From positions 574,327 to 638,326 of the forward strand of contig CAWJPD010000008.1 in NCBI GenBank assembly GCA_963844635.1: a stretch of DNA of 64,000 bases, in the 5' to 3' direction. How positions within the stretch are numbered: position 1 is the first letter of the stretch; the number at the start of each line of letters is the position of its first letter. The notes under the pieces were generated by a model. That model made no database searches. It worked only from the letters and a program-made list of their open reading frames with translations, and had not been told where the DNA came from. This document shows positions 27,646 to 37,227 of this stretch, piece by piece. The stretch comes from JAJPKK01 sp963844635 (GTDB lineage Bacteria > Pseudomonadota > Alphaproteobacteria > Rhizobiales > Xanthobacteraceae). The position numbers and the translations under genes were made by a program.

Positions 27646-27795
27646 ATGGTCCTCTTGGCTAGCCTGGTTGTTCAGTTAGGGGCGTCTCGGAGCTGCTCTC
27701 AGCAGGACTGAAGCGGTGCGGGCAATACGGCGGCGTACAAAGTGATTTTTATTTTGACGTGACCTTACGCGCGGCCCTACCGCTGAACGCTAAAT

Positions 27796-28784
27796 TTAGT
27801 CGACGCGCAGAGCGTTGACGATCTGTTGGCAATGACTGAAGGTCCATACGTCCACGCCTGCTAACCGAGCCTTCCAGTTTTCAACTGTGGCATCGGCGCA
27901 TTTCTGCGCAACGTCGTTAAGGTACGTATCGAACAAAAGCGCCAGATTTTGGGTGCCGATCCGGCCGGCAACCCCGTAGAAGTCCACAGATTTCAGCGCC
28001 GTTACGGCATTGCGCTCGATGTCATGGATGTAGTCGCGTTGCGCCTCGACATCCGAGCGCGTTGCGTATCGGTTCCAATGTCCGGTGACCATCTTGTCGA
28101 ACGGAAAGGACAGGATCTCGTCGTGCGCTTTGATATATCCCGTAACATCTTCGGCGATGGCTAAATCCTTGAATGGCGTCCAACCGGGGAAAATGATGTC
28201 GACCAGCATGAGCACCCGCTGCCGCGGGGCGTAGATGTAGATATTTCCAGGTTCGTGGTTGTTGCCACGATAAGACAAGGTCAAAGACTGACTGCCTACC
28301 TTCAACTCATATTGATCATCGAAGGTCACAGTGGGCAGGGGTACGGCTTGGCCTCCGACAAAAACTCCGTATGGCGCGATGCGGCCTGAATCGTTTGTCC
28401 GTCGCAGCCGCGCCAATGTCTCCTTTTGGGCAATGTACGTGGCATCTTTCGGGTACATGCCGGCGGCGCCAATGTGATCAGCATGGCTGTGGCTGTAAAC
28501 GATCCACCTGATCGGTTCATTGGTGACATCCCGAATCGCTCGCAGCATCTTGTCGCCTAGCGAAGGCGGTGCATCGACGACAATTGTTCCCATTCCGGTC
28601 GTCATGAACATCGTGGTGTAGAAGCCGTCTGTTACGAAGTAAGCCCCTCTCCGATCTGCTCGACGGCGTATCCTTTGTCTGCCCGAATGGCGATCCCGCG
28701 CGCCACATCAGGCAACAAATCCTGGGCCATGGCAGAATGGCTGATCACAGCCGCCAGCGTGGCGCCCCAAATTGCAGACCGCAT
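27796..28784 (-). pseudogene. Secreted MBL-fold metallo-hydrolase, frameshifted
   Basis: ATG at 28784 (GGAGGATG upstream) starts a signal peptide MRSAIWGATLAAVISHSAMA and runs about 48 residues to IGEGL, then the frame shifts by one base at about 28643; YFVTDGFYTTMFMTTG and the rest continue to 27796. The metal motif HSHADHIG (HxHxDH) and the later NNHEPGN and TGHWNR segments mark a metallo-beta-lactamase-fold hydrolase; substrate unknown. The gene is divergent from the LysR regulator at 28899, separated by 114 bp, a layout that suggests control by it. Confidence 0.8.
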
Positions 28785-28898
28785 GACATCCTCCGTTCGA
28801 TTGTGCGACAACATGTGTTTGTTGAGGCCAATTTCGGATGTCGGGACCTTGCGCGGAAGTGCCGAGCGCGCGAACGCCTGGTTCGGTAATATCGAACG

Positions 28899-29807
28899 AT
28901 GCGCTACAAGCTTGAGGACATCCTCACCTTCCTGACGGTGATTGAAGCGGGCGGCCTGACCGCCGCGGCACGCCGTCTCGGGGTTGCCAAATCGGTGGTG
29001 AGCAAGCGCATTTCCGATCTTGAAAGCGCGTTAGGCGCGACGCTGTTGCGTCGCTCTGCGCGCGGCGTGGCGCCCACCGACGCGGGCGCCGCGTTCTATC
29101 GCCGCACCCGCGATATCCTGGCGGAACTCGATGACGCAGCCGCCTCCGCCGCCGGTGCAGGCGAGTTGAGCGGTTTAATTCGTGTGGCGGGGCCGTTGAG
29201 CTTCGGCACGCTTCACCTTGCACCCGTCCTGGTGGACTTTTTGGCTTGTCATCCCCACGTGGAGTTGGCCCTTCATCTTAACGATCGGGTTGTCGATATC
29301 GTGCGCGAAGGTTACGACTTGGCTGTACGGATAGGCAGGCTGAAGGATTCAAGCCTGGTCGCAAAGAAGCTCGCGGAGTGCAAACGCGTCCTGTGCTGCA
29401 GCCCCACTTACGCTAGGCGCGCCGGCCTTCCGAGCAGTCTCGACGAACTGAAAGATCACGCATGCATCGGATATTCAAACGCACCAATCGGTGAGCGTTG
29501 GCTTTTTGAGGTGAAAGAGCTAGGCAAACAACGTTCTGTCCTGGTTCGGCCGCGTTTGACCGTGGACAATGGAGAAGCCATTCGTGATGCCGCCATCGCC
29601 GGCTTGGGATTGACCGTCTTGCCCATATTCATCGTGGCCGACGCCTTGCGCGCCGGGAGGTTGCTTCCAGTATTGCGGGATACACCGGTAGTATCGGACG
29701 GGATATTTGTCGTTTATCCGCCGGACAGACACCTTTCAACCAAGGTTCGGGCGTTGATCGAACATTTGACGGCAGCCTTCAAGCGGCCGCTTCGGTGGGA
29801 GGCTTGA
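28899..29807 (+). CDS. LysR family transcriptional regulator
   Basis: 302 aa. Winged helix-turn-helix at residues about 5-62 (LTFLTVIEAGGLTAAARRLG, VAKSVVSKRISDLESALG), linker helix, then the periplasmic-binding-like effector domain (90-295) with RVAGPLSFGTLHLAPVLVDF and GLGLTVLPIFIVADALRAGR. Belongs to the CrgA-like LysR branch. Probably controls the divergent MBL-fold gene; effector unknown. Intact gene. Confidence 0.93.
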   Translation: MRYKLEDILTFLTVIEAGGLTAAARRLGVAKSVVSKRISDLESALGATLLRRSARGVAPTDAGAAFYRRTRDILAELDDAAASAAGAGELSGLIRVAGPLSFGTLHLAPVLVDFLACHPHVELALHLNDRVVDIVREGYDLAVRIGRLKDSSLVAKKLAECKRVLCCSPTYARRAGLPSSLDELKDHACIGYSNAPIGERWLFEVKELGKQRSVLVRPRLTVDNGEAIRDAAIAGLGLTVLPIFIVADALRAGRLLPVLRDTPVVSDGIFVVYPPDRHLSTKVRALIEHLTAAFKRPLRWEA

Positions 29808-30256
29808 AGAGCAGCGTCCTGACGCTCTGTCGCCGCCGGAATCACCTCGCGGGTTCAGAGTGAACCTATCCAGCCAGAGACCGAATTTAACCGCGTTATG
29901 GTGGGCAGTTTCGTCGGCACCTGGCCCGAAGCGCCAGAACCCGGCTGACCAGCATTCTGTAGCGATCAGGGGGGACCGCGGACATGCCGCCCGGATCAAA
30001 TCGTCGAGTTTGACCTGCTGCGGACATTCGGTCAGAATAAAACTGAATTGCAAGAATATATCATTGCAACCTTAAATATATCCATCATCTCGCCGCTTCA
30101 CTCGATCACGTGAGCGGTCAGAGCACAAGCCGACATTGGGCACGTCTATGCGGGAGCGTTTTACGGTTTTACAACTGGGCCGCTACTCGTTGCCACTGGG
30201 CGATGGCCACGAACGATCGGCTCTGATGCCGACCTCCAGAGGTAGGAGACGAGCGC
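29808..30256. other. Long upstream region of the AraC gene
   Basis: No gene recognised. The stretch around 30050-30090 is AT-rich for this genome (AAGAATATATCATTG and AAATATATCC) and would suit a promoter for the AraC-type gene at 30257, but no confident -35/-10 pair can be assigned. Confidence 0.35.
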
Positions 30257-31132
30257 ATGGGAACGATTATCACGCCCAATGAAGTGCCAAAATATGTTCC
30301 CGGGGCAGTAACGGCGGCGAGCGATGATCTCGGCTGGAAAGGAGTTTGGTTGCGCGGCTATCGCTATACGGGCCTCGACGTGCTCGTGCCGCCGGTAAGG
30401 GACTTCACAATCGTATCGTACTGCCGCGGCAACACGTTTATGGAGCGACGCTACGAAGGTGTATGGACGAAGACGCATTGCGGACCCGGCGATGTCTCAC
30501 TATTGAGCAGGTCGCAGCAATCGCATTGGCACTGGACCGACGCGATCGACGTTAGCCATGTCTATTTGAGCGAAATTTTTATGTCCCGGATTTGTGAAGA
30601 GGTGACGGAGCGCTGCGTCGCCGATGTTCGATTGCACGACATATTGAATTCGCACGACCCGATCGTGACGGCGGCGGTGGCGGCCATCACGCGCGAGGCC
30701 CAGCACCACGCGTTAGGGAGTGCCTTGTATGTCGAGGCTTTGGCGACGCAGCTCACGGTGCACCTTTTGCGCAAATACGCCGCCTTGACGTTCCGCGAAC
30801 CAAGCGGCAAAGGCATGCTGTCGCCGGCACAAGTTCGCCGGCTGACGGAGTACATTGACGGCAGACTGCACGAACAGGTCAATCTTGAAACTCTCGCGGC
30901 AGTGGCGGGGATGGGCATATGGACCTTTACGCGCCACTTCCGTGAATCCTTTGGCCGAACCCCGCATGCTTACATTATCGAGCGGCGCATCTACCGGGCC
31001 CAGCGTTTGCTGGCTCAGAGCGGTTTGCCGATCAAGGAAATCGCATCGACTTGCGGCTTTGCCGATCAGGCCCACATGACCCGCGTATTCCAGACGCACT
31101 TGCACATTACGCCGGCGGCGGTGCGCTCTTAG
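30257..31132 (+). CDS. AraC family transcriptional regulator
   Basis: 291 aa; ATG 30257 preceded by AGGAG. C-terminal AraC/XylS DNA-binding domain with both helix-turn-helix units: NLETLAAVAGMGIWTFTRHF (about 215-235) and PIKEIASTCGFADQAHMTRV (about 262-281). The N-terminal half is a cupin-like effector domain (FTIVSYCRGNTFMERRY, CGPGDVSLLSRSQQSHWHW). It lies 144 bp before the ThDP decarboxylase gene on the same strand and is a good candidate to regulate it. Confidence 0.93.
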   Translation: MGTIITPNEVPKYVPGAVTAASDDLGWKGVWLRGYRYTGLDVLVPPVRDFTIVSYCRGNTFMERRYEGVWTKTHCGPGDVSLLSRSQQSHWHWTDAIDVSHVYLSEIFMSRICEEVTERCVADVRLHDILNSHDPIVTAAVAAITREAQHHALGSALYVEALATQLTVHLLRKYAALTFREPSGKGMLSPAQVRRLTEYIDGRLHEQVNLETLAAVAGMGIWTFTRHFRESFGRTPHAYIIERRIYRAQRLLAQSGLPIKEIASTCGFADQAHMTRVFQTHLHITPAAVRS

Positions 31133-31276
31133 CACCACTGCGGCACCGTTTCTTTCAAGATATTGCCGTTTTCCTTCAAGACGGGCGCGTGCACGCTGCC
31201 GATATTCAGGCACAGGACGCTAGAGGGCAGAGGTCCGCCCAATCGACGAAGTCAGCAAAGTGAAAAGGAGGATGCC

Positions 31277-32974
31277 ATGAATAACCCAGTTCGACAGTCC
31301 GACTCGTCGTCAGCAACCGTAAAGGCGATCAGCGTCGCCGATTACATCGTCGACCGCCTCGCCGCAGAAGGGATCGACCACTGCTTTGGCGTTGCCGGAG
31401 ATTATCTCTTTCCAATCTGCGATGCAGTTGACAGTAGCACGAAGGTGAAGTGGACCGGTTGCTCCAATGAGTTGAATGCGTCTTACGCTGCCGATGGCTA
31501 TGCGCGCATCCGGGGCGCAGCGATGTTGGCGACGACCTATGGCGTCGGCGAGCTCTCGGCCATAAACGGCGTCATGGGCGCCAAGTCGGAGCGATCACTG
31601 GTTTTTCACGTCGTCGGAATGCCGTCCTATCAGAATCAGCGCGTAAACAAGATCGCCCATCACACGCTCGGGGACGGCGTGTTCGGCAATTTCGTTGCGC
31701 TGTCCGCCGCCGCGGCGTGCGTTCACGCGGTCATCAATCCGGAGAACTGCGTCGTCGAAATGGAGCGCGTCATCGCGGAGGCGCGCCGCAACAATCAGCC
31801 GGCGTATATCGCCGTGCCGTCGGACTACGCACAGTCCCCGGTGGCGTCGGCTAACGTTAAGCCCATTGTACCACAATCAAACCAAGCAGCGCTGCAAAAG
31901 GCGATGGCGGTGATCACCGGGCATATCAACAAAGCGAAATCCATCGTCGCATTCCCAGCCTTCACGGTTTCGCGGCTCGGCTTGCAAAAGCAGGCGCAGA
32001 AGGCGATCGAAGCGTTGGGCTGTCCTTTTGTCACGACGCTCATGGAAAAATGCATGATCGACGAGGGGCATCCGCAGTTTGGCGGCATGTATGTCGGCGC
32101 GACGTCAGAGCCAAAGACGCGGCAAATCGTCGAAGGCGCCGATCTCGTCCTCGATCTCGGTGGTGTCAACTTGAACGACATCACCACGGCCGCCTATTCC
32201 GGCCGCCTCGATCTGTCCCGGTTTATCACCGTCGGACTCAACGACGTTAGGATCGGAGACGAAGTCATCGGCAATGTCAGGCTTGAGGACATTCTGTCCG
32301 AGCTTGCCAAGCTCAAACCATCAGCGGCGCCCTACCGGGGAAAGCCGTGGGGGCTTGCGCCGGTAAACGGCGAGCCATCCGACAAGATCACGATGGCGGC
32401 GCTTTATCCGCGCTATGCAGCATTCCTGCGCGCCGGAGACACGGTCGTTCTCGAGACCGGCAGTTCAAGCCTCGGCATAACGCCAACGATCCTTCCGGAC
32501 GGCGTGCAGGTGCAAGCACAAGTCCTGTGGGGTTCGATCGGTTGGGCGACGCCGGCCGCCTTCGGCGTTGCGCTCGCCGACCCGAGCCGGCGAACAATCC
32601 TGATCACGGGCGAAGGCTCGCATCAATTGACGGCGAACGACATCGGCGCCATGGGACGGTTCGGAGCAAGCGTGATTGTCTTCGTGCTCAACAACAGTGG
32701 TTACCTTATCGAGCGGGCACTGGAGCCAAATCCGAACTGGACCTATAACGATCTGGCGCCTTGGAATTACGCCGAATTACCCAAGACGCTTGGTTGCGCC
32801 GACTGGTTCACTGCTCGTGTGAGCACGCTCGGCGAACTCGATGAAGCGATGAAATCGGCCCGCGCCAGCAAATCCGGCGCCTATATCGAAATCATGGGCG
32901 GCAAGATGGATATGCCGCCGGCTCTCGCCTTCGCCCATGGCCAGCTGAAAGCCATGTACGGCGACACGCCATAA
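31277..32974 (+). CDS. Thiamine-diphosphate 2-keto-acid decarboxylase (pyruvate/indolepyruvate decarboxylase type)
   Basis: 565 aa; ATG 31277 after AAGGAGG. Three ThDP-enzyme domains: PYR with the catalytic Glu in CSNELNASYAADGYARI (about residue 64) and the decarboxylase His pair in KIAHHTLGDGVF; central TH3 domain; PP domain with the ThDP/Mg motif beginning GEGSHQLTAND and ending VLNNSGYLIE (G-E-G in place of the usual GDG). The HH pair distinguishes it from acetolactate synthase. Expected reaction: non-oxidative decarboxylation of pyruvate, indolepyruvate or phenylpyruvate to the aldehyde. Cytoplasmic. Start chosen over an in-frame extension to 31163. Confidence 0.9.
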   Translation: MNNPVRQSDSSSATVKAISVADYIVDRLAAEGIDHCFGVAGDYLFPICDAVDSSTKVKWTGCSNELNASYAADGYARIRGAAMLATTYGVGELSAINGVMGAKSERSLVFHVVGMPSYQNQRVNKIAHHTLGDGVFGNFVALSAAAACVHAVINPENCVVEMERVIAEARRNNQPAYIAVPSDYAQSPVASANVKPIVPQSNQAALQKAMAVITGHINKAKSIVAFPAFTVSRLGLQKQAQKAIEALGCPFVTTLMEKCMIDEGHPQFGGMYVGATSEPKTRQIVEGADLVLDLGGVNLNDITTAAYSGRLDLSRFITVGLNDVRIGDEVIGNVRLEDILSELAKLKPSAAPYRGKPWGLAPVNGEPSDKITMAALYPRYAAFLRAGDTVVLETGSSSLGITPTILPDGVQVQAQVLWGSIGWATPAAFGVALADPSRRTILITGEGSHQLTANDIGAMGRFGASVIVFVLNNSGYLIERALEPNPNWTYNDLAPWNYAELPKTLGCADWFTARVSTLGELDEAMKSARASKSGAYIEIMGGKMDMPPALAFAHGQLKAMYGDTP

Positions 32975-33049
32975 TACGCACTGACCGACAGAAGAGGGCG
33001 AGAGCAGCAGTGCTCTCGCCCATCAGTGAGTTCGATGTCTGCTTTGGGT

Positions 33050-33358
33050 GTGCGCCGTGACAAGGCGGCGCTTTCCAGTGGGTGAGAGGCCCACCCGGCA
33101 ACCGCTCCGGCCGGAAGCAACCGGAGCAGGTATGGAGGAAACGAAGCGGTTGAAGCCTTCGGATAGCTGGTCACGATATACGGTGACGGCGCGAGTGTGC
33201 AGGCCGTAACGCGAGTGAACGCCGAGCAAACCTCGAAAAGGACAATGCGCAGGCCGACCCAACAGCCATATTGGGGAAGGCTGACACGGCTGGGTTACGA
33301 GCGAAACCAATACGCCCAGACGCTGCGCCGGGGTAGTGGCGGCGGCATGTACACAAGG
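33050..33358 (+). mobile_element. Group II intron fragment (5' ribozyme part)
   Basis: It starts GTGCGCC, the group II 5' splice-site consensus, and continues with CCAGTGGGTGAGAGGCCCACC, CCGGCCGGAAGCAACCGG and GGTTGAAGCCTTCGGATAGC, helices I recognise from bacterial group II introns of Hyphomicrobiales (domain I). No reverse transcriptase/maturase and no domain V/VI follow; the sequence switches to an antisense transposase at about 33360. Therefore inactive and 3'-truncated. Confidence 0.6.
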
Positions 33359-33359
33359 A

Positions 33360-33646
33360 AAGCGTACAGAACCAACGATAGGCCAAGTGCAACTCGACTT
33401 CCTGCGTCAACCTACGCTCCGAGCGAAGCCCGTAGCAGTACCCAACAATTAACATCCGCATCATCAGTTCGGGGTCAATCGAGGGCCGGCCAATCTCACT
33501 ATAGTAGGGATTAAGCGCTCATGAATATCTGCAAGCGCCCCTGTCACAAACCGGTCGATGCGTCTAAGCAGATGATCCTTCGGAACGCGCTCATCAAGCC
33601 GAAATTGATAGAACAGACTCCCTTGCTCGCCCCGCCGTCCCATCAT
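33360..33646 (-). pseudogene. IS1182-type transposase, N-terminal fragment
   Basis: From 33646: MGRRGEQGSLFYQFRLDERV, PKDHLLRRIDRFVTGALADI, then after a frame change near 33465 LMMRMLIVGYCYGLRSERRL and EVELHLAYRWFC. These are the conserved N-terminal residues of IS1182/IS1182-like (DUF772) transposases. Only about 95 of some 350-450 residues remain; the DDE core is missing where the group II intron fragment begins. Confidence 0.75.
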
Positions 33647-33651
33647 CGCGG

Positions 33652-34171
33652 CTCCCCAAGCCCGTGATCCTGGAGTCGCCGGAATCACTGTTCGGCGATC
33701 TTATCAAGCCTTTTTTCGACAGCATCGACCGAAATCGTCGGAATGGACGACACGGTGACCTTCCGGTCAACCCTTTGGAGCAGAAATCCCGGAATGGCTT
33801 CAGGCAATTTGGTCGGGGGCAGGTGCGTGAAAGCAACGACGTCCCAAGCCGGATAGCCGAAACGCACGCTTGCGCCGAGTACGATTGTCTTCAAAACTAC
33901 TTATGGAGATTTGATGCGCTGATGTTACGCGTGGAGATGCTGCGTCAGCCATCATCTCCGTCAAAAGTTAACTCCAGACCGGGGACAGCAGTCCAGTCAT
34001 TGAGACTGAAATTGAACTAACGGGAAGAAATCTCCAAATCGAGTACAACGCAAATAGCAATTTCAGTCCGGCAAACTCACGACTGCACATAGCGGCTCGA
34101 TAGCGCAGAGTGTTCGCTTTATTCTGGGAAGAAATTCAGCACTTTGTGAAGGGGCCACGCAAACTCTAAGG
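33652..34171. other. Stretch with one short unidentified ORF
   Basis: On the minus strand 33894-33685 reads RFGYPAWDVVAFTHLPPTKL and ends VDAVEKRLDKIAEQ, plausible as the 3' end of a lost gene but not attributable to a family. The rest (33900-34171) shows no coding signal. Confidence 0.3.
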
Positions 34172-34483
34172 CTACAAAGCATCGAGTCGGCGAACATGGT
34201 ACGGCCGGGAGAGCGGTCCTGCGAAAGTGCCGGTGATGTTCATACGGCCACCACAGCATGGGCACCGAAATGGCTCGTTGTCGGGAGCGTGCGGTTCTTT
34301 CTCGTCATCCCGCTGAGACTCCTCCGGCGCGTGCGGCGCATTGAGTAATCGTCGGCACAGTAAGAGCTTTTCGGCTCGATGCCCGTTGGAAAAGAGGCCG
34401 TAATACCGAATACGATGAAAGCCATCAGGAAGAAAGTGGAGCAGAAAACGGCGGATGAACTCGGCAATCCCAATTCGTTTCAC
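34172..34483 (-). pseudogene. IS91-type transposase, C-terminal fragment
   Basis: EFIRRFLLHFLPDGFHRIRY-YGLFSNGHRAEKL and the zinc-ribbon-like CPCCGGRM are the recognisable end of Y2-transposases of the IS91/IS801 type. No start and none of the HUH or tyrosine motifs are present. About 100 codons remain. Confidence 0.75.
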
Positions 34484-34531
34484 TTTACCCTTGTTCCGAC
34501 CGTTGGTCCGGCCTTGTCATCGGCACAGTCC

Positions 34532-34756
34532 TCACGCCCGCTCGCGCGTAGAAGCGCCCTTGCGTGTCGCAACGGCAGGTGGCTTCTTGTCTTCCGCGAT
34601 GCTCTGGCGCAACGCCGCCATGAGGTTGATCACCCGTCGCGGTTTGGCCACGGCCGGCTTGTTCTCGCGCAGCAGACCAGCCTGTTTGGCCTTGAGATGG
34701 ACGAGCAGCGCTTCCTCGTAGCGGTCGCGGAAGGTGGCTGGATCGAACTCACCGGT
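34532..34756 (-). pseudogene. Ku protein, C-terminal fragment cut by IS21
   Basis: Reading inward from the IS21 end at 34757: LTTGEFDPATFRDRYEEALL, VHLKAKQAGLLRENKPA, then a basic tail with RRVINLMAALRQSIAEDKKP. This is the end of the bacterial Ku homodimer used in non-homologous end joining, with its Lys-rich tail. The N-terminal beta-barrel is absent; no LigD gene is near. Non-functional. Confidence 0.8.
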
Positions 34757-34769
34757 TGTCAATCGGCAG

Positions 34770-35621
34770 CTAATTGGGACCCCTATCGGCATCCAAAAGG
34801 GACCCCTTTGAGTGACGAGTCCGGGCGGTAGCGCGCGCGCCGTCGGAGCTGGTCGGGGTTGCGGAGACGGCGCGAGCGCGGGTTGGTTGATCGTCAGTTC
34901 GGCTTTTGAAGCGCCAGCTGTCGTTTCCGGTTTCAACGATATCGCAGTGATGGGTCAAACGATCGAGCAGTGCGGTCGTCATCTTGGCGTCGGTGAAGAC
35001 GGTCGGCCATTCGCCGAAGGCGAGATTGGTGGTGACGATGATCGAGGTGCGCTCGTAGAGCCGGCTGATGAGATGGAACAGGAGTTGGCCGCCGGCCTGA
35101 GCGAAAGGCAGATAGCCGAGCTCATCGAGAATGACGAAGTCCATGCGGGTCAGTTGATCGGCAATCCGGCCCTGGCGGGCGTTGCGAGTTTCAGCCTCGA
35201 GCCGGTTGACGAGATCGACGACATTGTAGAACCGGCCACGAGCGCCCGATCGAATGCAGCTTCGGCCAATGGCGATGGCGACATGTGTTTTGCCGGTGCC
35301 GGTCCCGCCAATCAGAACGGCATTGCGCTGCTGGGCAAGGAATCCGCCGCTGGCGAGATCGCGCACCAGGGTCTCGTTAATTGGCGTGCCGTTGAACTGG
35401 AAGTTGTCGAGATCCTTGGCGAGCGGCAGCTTGGCTATGGTGAGCTGGTATTTGATCGAGCGTGCCTGCTTCTCATTGATCTCGGCGGTGAGCAGATCGC
35501 CGATGATGCGCTGCGGCTCGTGCTGGCGTTTGACCGCGGTCGCCATGATCTCATCGAAGGCGGCCTTCATCCCGTAGAGCTGAAGCTCAGCCATGAGGTC
35601 GAACAGTTCGGATCGTTCCAT
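34770..35621 (-). CDS. istB: IstB helper ATPase of IS21
   Basis: 283 aa DnaC-like AAA+ protein. Walker A GGTGTGKT at about residues 104-111, Walker B FVILDELGYLP, sensor I ITTNLAF-type segment (SIIVTTNLAFGEWPTVF). It directs target selection and stabilises the istA transposase complex. Start overlaps the istA stop (ATGA at 35621). The last ~40 residues (from RARAVSATP) read into the terminal repeat region and end close to the IS tip. Confidence 0.94.
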   Translation of the reverse strand: MERSELFDLMAELQLYGMKAAFDEIMATAVKRQHEPQRIIGDLLTAEINEKQARSIKYQLTIAKLPLAKDLDNFQFNGTPINETLVRDLASGGFLAQQRNAVLIGGTGTGKTHVAIAIGRSCIRSGARGRFYNVVDLVNRLEAETRNARQGRIADQLTRMDFVILDELGYLPFAQAGGQLLFHLISRLYERTSIIVTTNLAFGEWPTVFTDAKMTTALLDRLTHHCDIVETGNDSWRFKSRTDDQPTRARAVSATPTSSDGARATARTRHSKGSLLDADRGPN

Positions 35622-37120
35622 CAGTTAAGTCTCCTGAGGTTGTCATAGCGGGCACAATCGGCGATCGGAGCATGGCGCAATGTCAGCGCGGCCGGCGTGA
35701 AGATGGTGGGAGGCGGATCAGGATTGCGCCGGCGGGCGAGGATGTTGAGAACGACATCGGCGGAGTGGACACCTTGGACGCTCGCTTCGGCGCACGCCGC
35801 CTCGACCGCCGGCAGTCCGTCGGTGATCACCGCGGTAAGGATGTCGACCATTTGCCGATTGCCATCGTCGGCACCGGCGAGCTTGCGTCGGATGCGCTCC
35901 ATCGCGGCCGGCAGCACCCAATCCTTGAAGGGGGCGCCATTGCGCAAGGCACCGGGTTTACGAGCGAGTACTGGCACGTAATGCCAAGGATCGTAGATCG
36001 TCTCGCCCCGGCCGCACGTGCGGGGATGCTCGCCGACGATCCGGCCGTCCTGACGGATTACGATGCGATCCGCATAAGCCTGAACCTCGACCGGACGGCC
36101 GACGGCGCTCGATGCCACCGAGTATTTGTTATTATCGAAGCGCACCAGGCAGGTTTTTGAGACCGAAGCCGGCACCGCGTGGAAGCCGTCGAACCGGCCG
36201 GCATAGGGGACAAGCTTCGGCCGCTCCGCCTCGAACACCTCCCAAATCGTTTGATCGGTCAACTCCGGATGGTGATGCGCCTTGGCGTAGGCAATGCATT
36301 TATCGGTCAGCCAACCGTTCAACTCCTCATAGCTTTTGAACCGCAGCCGCGGCGTGAAGAAGCGTTCGCGAACGAGGCCGACCTGGTTCTCGACTTGCCC
36401 CTTCTCCCAGCCCGCGGCCGGCGTGCAGGCAACCGGATCGACCAGGTAATGACTGCACATCTGCAGGAAGCGGCGATTGTAGAGGCGGTCCTTGCCGACG
36501 AAGACCGTCTCCACCGCCGTCTTCATGTTGTCGTAGATGCCGCGTCGGCAGGTCCCTTTGAATAGCGCGAAGGCGCGGTCGTGCGCATCGAACACCATCT
36601 CCTGCGTTTCGCGCGGATAGGCGCGCACGAACAACATGCGGCTGTGACACAGCCGGACGTGGGCGACCTTCACGGTCACCGTGACGCCATTGAGGATGAC
36701 GATCTCGTGGCTCCAGTCGAACTGGTAAGCCTCTCCAGGGGCAAAGCTCAGCGGCACATAGGCCGCCGCCGTCACTTGCCCGCGATCCTTCGCCCATCGC
36801 TTCGCGAAGCGGCGCACCGCATCGTAGCTGCCGTCATAACCTCGACCGCGCAGCTCCTCAAAAATCCGGATCAGCGTCAGACGTTCACGGGCGGCCTTCG
36901 TTTCATTGCCCAGCAGCAACTCATCCAGCGCGTCACGCCAGTGGCCAATCTTGGGTAGTGGCTGATCTTCCCGGCGATAGCGAAACTCGGTCGATCCTGA
37001 GCGAATCACCTTCCTCACGACTTTCCGGGATACCCCAAGGTCCCGGCAGATCGCCTTGATTGCTTTCCCCTGGACAAAAAAGGCCCGGCGAATCCTCCCA
37101 ATTGTCTCCACGACCAACAT
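35621..37120 (-). CDS. istA: IstA transposase of IS21
   Basis: About 499 aa from ATG 37120 (MLVVETIGRIRRAFF); a start at 37153 is also in frame. N-terminal helix-turn-helix KAIKAICRDLGVSRKVVRKV; RNase H-like DDE core with QFDWSHEIVILNG (first Asp), RGIYDNMKTAVETVF (second Asp) and GWEKGQVENQVGLVRERFF (Glu). C-terminal beta-barrel region follows. Complete and apparently functional together with istB. Confidence 0.94.
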   Translation of the reverse strand: MLVVETIGRIRRAFFVQGKAIKAICRDLGVSRKVVRKVIRSGSTEFRYRREDQPLPKIGHWRDALDELLLGNETKAARERLTLIRIFEELRGRGYDGSYDAVRRFAKRWAKDRGQVTAAAYVPLSFAPGEAYQFDWSHEIVILNGVTVTVKVAHVRLCHSRMLFVRAYPRETQEMVFDAHDRAFALFKGTCRRGIYDNMKTAVETVFVGKDRLYNRRFLQMCSHYLVDPVACTPAAGWEKGQVENQVGLVRERFFTPRLRFKSYEELNGWLTDKCIAYAKAHHHPELTDQTIWEVFEAERPKLVPYAGRFDGFHAVPASVSKTCLVRFDNNKYSVASSAVGRPVEVQAYADRIVIRQDGRIVGEHPRTCGRGETIYDPWHYVPVLARKPGALRNGAPFKDWVLPAAMERIRRKLAGADDGNRQMVDILTAVITDGLPAVEAACAEASVQGVHSADVVLNILARRRNPDPPPTIFTPAALTLRHAPIADCARYDNLRRLN

Positions 37121-37227
37121 CCCAGTCTGGCCCCCACGAATCATGGAGGCCAATGTGAACCCCTCTTTTCGGGGGTCCCGATTGGATGCCGATCACCCCG
37201 AAAAGGGGGTCCTTTTTGCACGCCGAT

